Source: Desulfurococcales archaeon (GTDB lineage: Archaea; Thermoproteota; Thermoprotei_A; Sulfolobales; WANQ01). Taken from it: a stretch of 5,009 bases of DNA. Where the stretch lies: NCBI GenBank assembly GCA_027043985.1, contig JALUDQ010000074.1:1-5009 (forward strand), given 5' to 3'. Numbering within the stretch: the stretch's first letter is position 1; every line of letters begins with the position of its first letter. The notes under the pieces are model-generated. The model had not been told where the DNA came from. It worked only from the letters and a program-made list of their open reading frames with translations, and searched no databases. Position numbers and translations under genes: made by a program. Positions 1 to 5,009 of this stretch are shown in pieces.

Positions 1-1440
1 GAATTATACAATAGCATTGAAGCCGAGATAAAGACTAAGCAAGCAAGAATCAAGGAGATAGAGGAGAGAATAAGTAACTTGAAGAGTATTAAAGGGGATA
101 GATGTCCTCTCTGCGGACAACCACTTACACCTACTCTAAAGGAAAAACTAATCAAACAATACGAAGAAGAAAAGAAGAAACTAGAGGAGCGTATAAGAGA
201 GTTAGTTGAGGACAAGGAGAACATTAAGGCAATGCTTGATAGAATAGATAGAGAGTTAGAGAAGGCTCAAAGAGACTACATAGAGCTCACGAGAATAATA
301 AACGAATTAAAAGAACTAGAAAAAACCATTGAAAAACTAAAGGAAAAGGTAAGGCTTGGAGAAGAAGAATACAATGAATATAAGAAACTAGAGCAACGCT
401 ACGAAGAAGAGAAGAAGAAACTAGAAGAACTAGAAAAATACTACGAGAAGAAAACGAGGCTAGAAGCAGAGAAGAGAAGTCTTGAGGAAAAACTTAGAGA
501 ACTAAACGAGAAGCTTGAAGAAGCTAGGAGACTAGAAGAGATTATAAGAAATGTTGAAGAAAAACTTGGCCAGCCTCGAAGCATTTTCGATAAGCTACGC
601 GATGAACTACACCTACTAAGAATAGAGATGGGCAGACTCCAGGAAAAAGCATCAAAACTCGGACAGCGAAGAAGAGAATACGATAGCGTGTTAAAGAGGT
701 TAAGGGAGAGAGAAGACAACTTAAGAGTAGTTGAAGAAAAGCTTAGAGAACTAAACTATAGCGAAGAAGAATACATTAAGACACGTGAACTCGTAGAAGA
801 AATACGTGATAAACTAGTTAAACTACAGAAAGAAGTAGCTGAAATAGAGGGTTCTCTCAGAGAACTCAATGAAACAATAGAGAAGAGAAGAGAGGAATGG
901 GAGAAAGCCAAGAAGGCATTAAAAGAAAAAGAGAGAATAGAACGCTACCTAAAACTATTAGAAAACATACGGAAACTCTACGGTAAAGATGGTTTACAGA
1001 AAATCATCCGTGCTCAAGCGAGAAGCCTAATAGAATACTATCTAAAAGACATTATATCTAGATTCAACCTAGAATTTAGCGACGTAGCATTAGACGACGA
1101 CTTCAATATAACAGTATCAACACCTCAGGGAGAACAACCAGTAGAAGCAATAAGTGGTGGTGAGAGAGTAGCCCTTGCAATAGCCCTACGCCTAGCTCTT
1201 GCAAAGGCTTTAGTCGGAGCTGGAGTAGAATCAATGATACTCGACGAGCCGACAATACATCTCGACGAAGAGCGGAGGAGGGAACTAGTAAGAATACTGA
1301 GAGCGAGTATCGAGAAGACCCAGCAAATACTACCCCAGCTAATAATAGTAACTCATGACCGCGAACTAGAAGACGCAGCCGACACAGTATACATGGTTAC
1401 ACGTAGCGAGGGATACAGTAAAGTATCCAGACTAGAATAA
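1..1440 (+). CDS. rad50: DNA double-strand break repair ATPase Rad50, C-terminal half (partial, 5' end outside window)
   Basis: Rad50 is the SMC-like ATPase that partners Mre11 in sensing and processing DNA ends. The frame is open from base 1, so 479 codons plus the stop are visible, roughly half of a usual archaeal Rad50 (about 850-900 residues). The TTG at 79 lies inside the gene and is not a start. In order: the zinc hook Cys-Pro-Leu-Cys at 103-114, with the following Gly-Gln-Pro-Leu; a Glu/Lys/Arg/Leu-rich returning coiled-coil arm to about base 980; then the C-terminal ATPase lobe. That lobe has the ABC signature Ile-Ser-Gly-Gly-Glu at 1150-1164, Walker B Met-Ile-Leu-Asp-Glu-Pro-Thr at 1234-1254 followed by the D-loop His-Leu-Asp, and the H-loop Thr-His-Asp at 1351-1359. 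The Walker A half lies upstream of the window. In crenarchaea rad50 usually sits with herA, mre11 and nurA; nurA does not follow here. The family call is very secure. Confidence 0.97.
   Translation, partial: ELYNSIEAEIKTKQARIKEIEERISNLKSIKGDRCPLCGQPLTPTLKEKLIKQYEEEKKKLEERIRELVEDKENIKAMLDRIDRELEKAQRDYIELTRIINELKELEKTIEKLKEKVRLGEEEYNEYKKLEQRYEEEKKKLEELEKYYEKKTRLEAEKRSLEEKLRELNEKLEEARRLEEIIRNVEEKLGQPRSIFDKLRDELHLLRIEMGRLQEKASKLGQRRREYDSVLKRLREREDNLRVVEEKLRELNYSEEEYIKTRELVEEIRDKLVKLQKEVAEIEGSLRELNETIEKRREEWEKAKKALKEKERIERYLKLLENIRKLYGKDGLQKIIRAQARSLIEYYLKDIISRFNLEFSDVALDDDFNITVSTPQGEQPVEAISGGERVALAIALRLALAKALVGAGVESMILDEPTIHLDEERRRELVRILRASIEKTQQILPQLIIVTHDRELEDAADTVYMVTRSEGYSKVSRLE
160..429 (+). 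repeat. Two near-identical 30-base copies 240 bases apart inside the Rad50 coiled coil
   Basis: Bases 160-189 and 400-429 match at 27 of 30 positions by direct comparison. Both encode the same decapeptide, Tyr-Glu-Glu-Glu-Lys-Lys-Lys-Leu-Glu-Glu. The copies are exactly 80 codons apart. This may be a relic of internal coiled-coil duplication, or simply convergence in a low-complexity Glu/Lys stretch. The region between the copies is not obviously duplicated. Confidence 0.4.
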
Positions 1441-1452
1441 AGATAATACTAG

Positions 1453-1525
1453 ATGATGATGTTTGCACGTCTCCGCACCCCCGAAACAATGCTTGGGGGA
1501 GATGGGGAGCCTCCACCGGAGCTGA
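1453..1525. ncRNA. Candidate structured small RNA in a GC-rich island after rad50
   Basis: Bases 1471-1522 contain 35 G or C out of 52 (about 67%), while both flanks are strongly AT-rich. In hyperthermophile genomes such islands often mark structured RNAs. Nested complementarity is visible: CTCCG at 1471-1475 with CGGAG at 1517-1521, and inside it CCCCC at 1478-1482 with GGGGG at 1495-1499 around a 12-base loop. On the + strand a perfect C box (ATGATGA, 1453-1459) and a D box (CTGA, 1522-1525) bracket the island, suggesting a box C/D RNA. Arguing against that, the span of 73 bases is long, the internal D' candidate is imperfect (CCGA at 1481-1484), and no convincing C' box is seen. The strand is therefore left open. 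No tRNA T-arm motif is present. The island could instead be a structured rad50 3' UTR. Confidence 0.35.
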
Positions 1526-1576
1526 TATATTATATAACGCTGCTTTATCTAGCCAATCTACTTGTTTTACGGAAGA

Positions 1577-1586
1577 CTTATAATTA
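1577..1586 (+). promoter_or_regulatory. Probable TATA box for the surface-protein gene
   Basis: The sequence CTTATAATTA follows a purine-rich stretch (GGAAGA, 1571-1576) that could act as the BRE. It is centred about 35 bases before the ATG at 1617. With the usual archaeal spacing of about 25 bases to the start site, transcription would begin near 1606-1610, leaving a leader of under a dozen bases without a clear Shine-Dalgarno motif. A second AT-rich stretch at 1526-1537 is a less well placed alternative. Confidence 0.5.
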
Positions 1587-1616
1587 TTGAATACTAATGA
1601 TAAGTAATAGAGAGCT

Positions 1617-2780
1617 ATGCTTAGAAATAGAATAACAGTCACACCAAGAATAAAACTAGAACTTAGAGTCCTCGGCTTTTTATTAATCCTAGCTTTAATG
1701 CTAGATATCCTTACAGCTAATGCCCAGATAACAACTAGTATTATAGGAGCAGACCCCGACGAGGGTTTCGGAGACCTAGATGTAGTAAGCGTACACTGTG
1801 GTAACAATACAACTTATCTTGAGGTAAACATCACAGTAGCTTCAACGATAACTAATAAAACAGGTGTAGACAAGTACTGGGCTGTACAAATAGATTCTGA
1901 TCTAGACTCAGCTAACAATGGTACATGGGATTACGAGTACGTTGCAGTAGTAAGGTTGAATGGAAGCGGTGTTCTAACTGCAGCCCTCTATAATTCTACC
2001 TACGGCTACATAGAGGATTTGACACCTTTTGGAGGTAACGGTACAAGCTATGTTGGGGTATACATACCATTAGCCGACATAGGAGGCAAACCAGAATACT
2101 ATTTCCGCATCTACACACAGAATACTAGTGGTGAAGTAGACCACGCACCACTGAATGACACTAGTGCTGCTGAACCACTTGGAGACTATTATATATGTCA
2201 TTTAACCGTGAAGGCACCCATATGGAGCGTAAAACAACCTGATCCAATCGGAGATGTAAATGTATCTGAACTCGATGTCACGTGGCTAAACACTACGTTA
2301 AACAGTAGTGGACTATACCTAGGCTTCACGTTGAATGGAACCATACCCTGGTATGGTGGTGAGGAGACAGCTATCTACGAGTTCTTTATCGATGCGGATA
2401 ACAATACGTCTACTGGCTATAGTATAGGCGGGATAGGAGCAGACTACTTAGTAGAGATGAGTGTGGGATACATCCCGAGACTCTACGAGTATACAGGTAA
2501 TGGGACATCATGGAGTTGGAGTCTAATCAGCCTAATAGACTACTTGAAAACACCTGGTGGAACACGTGAACTCCTAGTCTACGTTCCCTCCTCGAAAGCT
2601 AGTTTCTCACAAGAGGTAGCTGTTGTAGGCTATACTACGCGTTCAGTAGACTGGCTCTACGATACTACGAGCCCAGAAGTGGTTCCTATACCTGAGCCAA
2701 CTATAGTTTCCATAATCGTGGTATTAGCTATTATCGTAGTCTTCTATTTATCTAAATATAAGAAGAGAAAAGGAGAATAA
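1617..2780 (+). CDS. Secreted, probably glycosylated surface protein with two beta-sandwich-like repeats and a C-terminal membrane anchor
   Basis: I do not recognise a named family. The 387 residues begin with a basic N-terminus and a hydrophobic segment (about residues 18-33) ending Ala-Asn-Ala, a likely signal-peptidase site after residue 36. Two related domains follow, about 45-165 and 208-340. Each starts with an Asp-Pro-rich turn, has Leu-Tyr/Leu-Glu strand patterns, then a metal-site-like Asp-x-Asp (93-95 and 259-261) followed by a Tyr-rich strand. The second reads Asp-Ala-Asp-Asn-Asn...Gly-Ala-Asp-Tyr, which recalls CBM9/DOMON-type extracellular modules. Seventeen Asn-x-Ser/Thr sequons are spread over both. 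The only two cysteines, 61 and 194, could form one disulfide. The C-terminus is Pro-Ile-Pro-Glu-Pro (357-361), about 18 hydrophobic residues, then Lys-Tyr-Lys-Lys-Arg-Lys. ATG 1617 is the first start after an in-frame stop at 1608. Tandem stops TAA TAG end it. A carbohydrate- or metal-binding role is only inference. Confidence 0.85.
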   Translation: MLRNRITVTPRIKLELRVLGFLLILALMLDILTANAQITTSIIGADPDEGFGDLDVVSVHCGNNTTYLEVNITVASTITNKTGVDKYWAVQIDSDLDSANNGTWDYEYVAVVRLNGSGVLTAALYNSTYGYIEDLTPFGGNGTSYVGVYIPLADIGGKPEYYFRIYTQNTSGEVDHAPLNDTSAAEPLGDYYICHLTVKAPIWSVKQPDPIGDVNVSELDVTWLNTTLNSSGLYLGFTLNGTIPWYGGEETAIYEFFIDADNNTSTGYSIGGIGADYLVEMSVGYIPRLYEYTGNGTSWSWSLISLIDYLKTPGGTRELLVYVPSSKASFSQEVAVVGYTTRSVDWLYDTTSPEVVPIPEPTIVSIIVVLAIIVVFYLSKYKKRKGE

Positions 2781-2840
2781 TAGAAAGGAAAACATATGAT
2801 CCAATAATCCATTGTATATCTGGGTACTTGAAAGCAAAAT

Positions 2841-2850
2841 CTTTATACGT
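2841..2850 (+). promoter_or_regulatory. TATA box and short leader for the PfpI-family gene
   Basis: CTTTATACGT is preceded by the A-rich BRE-like stretch AAAGCAAAAT (2831-2840). It lies about 40 bases before the GTG start. The predicted start site near 2869-2872 leaves a leader of about 14 bases. That leader contains GGTG at 2875-2878, complementary to the archaeal 16S rRNA tail, six bases before the start codon. This supports the GTG as the true start. Confidence 0.65.
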
Positions 2851-2884
2851 TTACACGAGAGTCTATGCTATATTGGTGTGAGAC

Positions 2885-3400
2885 GTGGTCAAGGGTAAAG
2901 TACTCATAATATCAGCTGATGGTTTTGAGGATATAGAACTCCTATACCCGTACTATAGGTTAAAAGAGCTGGGATATACTGTTGAGATAGCTTCTAAGGA
3001 GAAAAAGGATATCGTGGGCAAACACGGGTATAGTGTTAGAGTAGACAAGACTATTAGTGAGGTGAACCCAGAAGAATACGTTGCATTAGTGCTTCCGGGT
3101 GGAAGAGGACCAGAGAGGATAAGGATTTACGAGGATACTGTTAGAATAGTTAGACACTTCTTCGAGAAGAATAAGCCCGTTGCAGCAATATGCCATGGTC
3201 CCCAGATCCTTATATCGGCTGGCGTTGTTAAGGGTAGGAGGCTTACAAGCTATATCGGTATTAGAGATGATGTGAAAGCTGCTGGTGGTTTATGGGAGGA
3301 TAAGGAGGTTGTAGTAGACGGTAACCTAGTAACAGCTAGAGTGCCCCCAGACATACCGGCTTGGATGAGAGAGTTCGTTAAACTATTAGAGAAGGCTTGA
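2885..3400 (+). CDS. pfpI: DJ-1/PfpI-family intracellular cysteine protease (or deglycase)
   Basis: This is a 171-residue cytoplasmic enzyme of the PfpI group, the same length class as the Pyrococcus enzymes (about 166 residues), known as ring-shaped ATP-independent proteases. Bacterial and eukaryotic relatives are also reported to act on glyoxal-damaged protein, so substrate is unsettled. Features recognised from the family: Asp-Gly-Phe-Glu-Asp at 12-16, whose Glu15 contacts the nucleophile; Leu-Pro-Gly-Gly-Arg at 70-74 and Glu77, the glutamate supplied to the neighbouring subunit's active site; the nucleophile elbow Ile-Cys-His-Gly-Pro with Cys103 and His104 (Cys at 3191-3193); Tyr123 in Thr-Ser-Tyr; and the Trp-Met-Arg-Glu-Phe-Val-Lys-Leu C-terminal helix. 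Each aligns with a constant offset of three to the Pyrococcus numbering as I recall it. GTG 2885 is the only start, because an in-frame TGA lies at 2879. No signal peptide is present. The gene has its own promoter and is probably transcribed alone. Confidence 0.95.
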   Translation: MVKGKVLIISADGFEDIELLYPYYRLKELGYTVEIASKEKKDIVGKHGYSVRVDKTISEVNPEEYVALVLPGGRGPERIRIYEDTVRIVRHFFEKNKPVAAICHGPQILISAGVVKGRRLTSYIGIRDDVKAAGGLWEDKEVVVDGNLVTARVPPDIPAWMREFVKLLEKA

Positions 3401-3406
3401 ACTAGT

Positions 3407-3417
3407 ATTCTTTTCCC
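3407..3417 (+). terminator. Possible oligo-T terminator after the PfpI-family gene
   Basis: A pyrimidine-rich stretch ATTCTTTTCCC starts seven bases after the stop codon. Archaeal RNA polymerase often terminates at short T-runs without a hairpin. The run holds only four consecutive Ts, so this is weak. The stronger six-T-plus run at 3450-3455 is better explained as part of the next gene's TATA box, though it could also serve as a stop signal. Confidence 0.3.
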
Positions 3418-3450
3418 ACTGTTAGGGGAACGAGAACGATTGCTCAAGGT

Positions 3451-3460
3451 TTTTTATACA
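3451..3460 (+). promoter_or_regulatory. TATA box and short leader for the glucan phosphorylase-like gene
   Basis: TTTTTATACA lies about 40 bases before the TTG start, the same spacing as for the PfpI-family gene upstream. The predicted start site near 3480-3483 leaves a leader of about 14 bases. That leader carries AGGGT (3481-3485), a modest Shine-Dalgarno match nine bases before the TTG. Confidence 0.6.
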
Positions 3461-3494
3461 TATCCTTCCCTCTTAGGCAAAGGGTACATATAAG

Positions 3495-5009
3495 TTGACT
3501 ATTGTAAGCATTACACCAGACTTCGCATTAGACTATGGGTACACTTATGCTGGAGGACTAGGAGTACTTGAAGGAGATAAGTTCTATACTGCCAGTAGGC
3601 TTGGACTAGACTATGTTGTGTTAACCCTATTCTACCGTAGAGGATACGTAGACTACGAGTTCCATGGAGAAGAAGTAATAGCAAAACCCCAGCATCATCC
3701 CAGAGAATTCTATGAAATGCTTAAACCCAGTGAGGAATTCGTTATCCGCCTCAAAAACGAGGACGTGATAATAAAGCCTTGGACCTATAGGCATGGTAGT
3801 GCTAGAGCAGTTTTCTTCGAAGCAGTATGCCCTATGTGGGCTAGGAAGTTAACCGATAGAATATACATTGAGGATAGTCTTGAAGAAAAATTCTACAAAT
3901 ACTCTCTCCTAGCAAAAGCCTCTGCATACTATATAGAACATCACATCGGCGTGGAGAACATAGACTACATAGACTTACAGGAAGCCTATACAGCTCTACT
4001 AACACTAATCCTACCAGTAAACAGTAAGTACCGCATAGTAATACATACACCAGGACCTTGGGGACACCCGACCTTCCCGAAAGAATACATTGAAAGAGAA
4101 TTCGGCTGGACCCTAACATCACCTCAAGTAGTATTAACAGAGATAGGTTTAACGCAAGCAAAAGAAGCCTTCGTTGTATCCCAGAAGCAATTAGATGTAA
4201 TTAAATCAGTATTCCCTCACCATGCGGGTAAGATAAAATACGTTACCAACGGCGTAGACGTTGAGAGATGGACTCATCCGGAAATAAAGAAGATAGCTAA
4301 TAACCCATCTACTGCTAGCCTTTGGGACACTCACCTTAAGGTAAAGGAGGAGCTACTACAACTACTAAAGAGGTACAAGAACATAGACTATAGTTCAGAA
4401 AAAATGATTATATCGTGGGCTAGAAGAGTGACGAGGTATAAGAGACCATACTTTATAGCGAAACTAGTAGAGGAAACAGCGGGCAAATTAGATGCAATCA
4501 TAGTATTAGCGGGTAAGCCACACCCACATGACCAGGAGGGCATAGGGACATTCAAGTGGTTCAAGAAACTACACGATACTTATGAGAATGTGGTATTAGT
4601 ACATGACTATGATGTATCTAAGGCAAAGACTATTCTCGCGGGAAGCGACCTCTTATTATTCACACCCTTCTCGGGATGGGAGGCTTGTGGAACAAGCTAT
4701 ATGAAAGCCGGGATAAATGGCGTGCCAACACTGTCGTCAAGAGATGGTGGAGCATTAGAGTTAATAGAGGATGGTGTAAACGGCTGGTTGTTTGGTAACG
4801 ATATAAGAGAATTCATAAACATCTACACCGATCCGAGAGCAAGAGAAATAGACGAGCAAGAATACCGTGAATTCAAGAATAAGCTCCAAGAAATAATCAA
4901 GAAATACTATGAGAACAGGAAAGAATACCAGGCAGTAATGTTCAACGCGTTTAAATCCTTTAGGGAGAAAGCTGATATAGCGAACACGTTGAGAGAATAT
5001 TATAAGACC
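3495..5009 (+). CDS. Compact alpha-glucan (glycogen/maltodextrin) phosphorylase-like glycosyltransferase, GT35-like (partial, 3' end outside window)
   Basis: GT35 enzymes cleave alpha-1,4-glucans with phosphate to give glucose-1-phosphate, using PLP, and work in the cytoplasm on storage glucan. All 505 codons to the window edge are open. Motifs shared with the family, in order: Ala-Gly-Gly-Leu-Gly-Val-Leu-Glu-Gly-Asp at 19-28; His-Thr-Pro-Gly-Pro-Trp-Gly-His from 184, matching the usual His-Thr-Pro-Val-Pro-Ala-Gly-His active-site segment; Thr-Asn-Gly-Val at 251-254; Ala-Arg-Arg-Val-Thr-Arg-Tyr-Lys-Arg-Pro at 309-318; Gly-Lys-Pro-His-Pro-His-Asp at 340-346; and Glu-Ala-Cys-Gly-Thr-Ser-Tyr-Met-Lys from 396, where Lys404 (4704-4706) is the expected PLP lysine. 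The active-site histidine comes at 184 rather than beyond 300 as in 800-residue phosphorylases, so the N-terminal part is much reduced. TTG 3495 is the only start codon after an in-frame TAG at 3474. The stretch after Lys404 also resembles GT4/GT5 synthases, so a synthase activity is the main alternative. Confidence 0.85.
   Translation, partial: MTIVSITPDFALDYGYTYAGGLGVLEGDKFYTASRLGLDYVVLTLFYRRGYVDYEFHGEEVIAKPQHHPREFYEMLKPSEEFVIRLKNEDVIIKPWTYRHGSARAVFFEAVCPMWARKLTDRIYIEDSLEEKFYKYSLLAKASAYYIEHHIGVENIDYIDLQEAYTALLTLILPVNSKYRIVIHTPGPWGHPTFPKEYIEREFGWTLTSPQVVLTEIGLTQAKEAFVVSQKQLDVIKSVFPHHAGKIKYVTNGVDVERWTHPEIKKIANNPSTASLWDTHLKVKEELLQLLKRYKNIDYSSEKMIISWARRVTRYKRPYFIAKLVEETAGKLDAIIVLAGKPHPHDQEGIGTFKWFKKLHDTYENVVLVHDYDVSKAKTILAGSDLLLFTPFSGWEACGTSYMKAGINGVPTLSSRDGGALELIEDGVNGWLFGNDIREFINIYTDPRAREIDEQEYREFKNKLQEIIKKYYENRKEYQAVMFNAFKSFREKADIANTLREYYKT

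Noticed and set aside
79..81. TTG as a possible start of a shorter protein beginning at the zinc hook
   Set aside because: The frame is open to the left edge and encodes more coiled coil. A start in front of the hook would remove the whole N-terminal half of Rad50.
441..719. Minus-strand open frame rich in Ser, Leu and Phe opposite rad50
   Set aside because: Its composition is just the complement of the Glu/Lys/Arg-rich coiled coil; it is a shadow of rad50.
1460..1521. H/ACA guide RNA on the minus strand, since an ACA follows the paired arms
   Set aside because: The lower stem is only five pairs, the ACA spacing is slightly off, and no K-turn is visible in the apical part; too weak to call.
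1466..1525. tRNA or intron-containing tRNA as an explanation of the GC-rich island
   Set aside because: No T-loop consensus, no acceptor-stem pairing and no cloverleaf can be drawn on either strand.
1397..1807. 136-codon minus-strand open frame across the intergenic region and ends of both flanking genes
   Set aside because: It overlaps clear coding sequence on the + strand at both ends, matches nothing recognisable, and would run through the GC-rich inverted repeats. It reads as a chance open frame.
3335..3360. Ala-Arg-Val-Pro-Pro-Asp in PfpI instead of the Ser-Arg-His-Pro-Gly-Asp seen in some relatives
   Set aside because: As I recall, the Pyrococcus horikoshii homologue has Ser-Arg-Val-Pro at this place, so the valine is normal family variation and not an active-site loss.
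3841..4161. Minus-strand open frame of 106 codons opposite the phosphorylase-like gene
   Set aside because: It lies entirely inside a long frame with strong family motifs, and its Leu/Cys-rich product resembles nothing known.

Overview
The window looks like a chromosomal segment from a hyperthermophilic crenarchaeon (Thermoproteota, plausibly Desulfurococcales-like). This is inferred from four things: an archaeal-type Rad50 with a CPLC zinc hook, a PfpI protease very close to the Pyrococcus enzyme, archaeal TATA-box promoters with very short leaders, and AT-rich DNA using GTG and TTG starts. The exact genus cannot be told by eye.

All four genes are on the + strand. (1) 1-1440 is the C-terminal half of Rad50, open at the left edge. 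It runs from just before the zinc hook, through the returning coiled-coil arm, to the C-terminal ATPase lobe. (2) 1441-1616 is non-coding. It contains a strikingly GC-rich, self-complementary patch (about 1466-1525) that may be a structured small RNA, followed by a promoter. (3) 1617-2780 encodes an unrecognised 387-residue secreted surface protein. It has a signal peptide, two related beta-sandwich-like repeats, many N-glycosylation sequons, and a C-terminal PIPEP-hydrophobic-basic anchor. (4) 2781-2884 carries a promoter for 2885-3400, a DJ-1/PfpI-family intracellular protease with all expected active-site residues. (5) 3401-3494 carries a possible oligo-T terminator and another promoter. 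(6) 3495-5009 encodes a compact alpha-glucan phosphorylase-like enzyme (GT35-like) with a TTG start. It is still open at the right edge but near its expected C-terminus.

Each of the three downstream genes appears to have its own TATA box, so this is a run of single-gene units rather than one operon. Rad50 belongs to DNA end resection, PfpI to protein or aldehyde-damage quality control, and the phosphorylase to storage-glucan breakdown. No shared pathway is evident. The genes are mostly ordinary archaeal housekeeping. The two items most worth a second look are the GC-rich island after rad50 and the duplicated, apparently C-terminally sorted surface protein.
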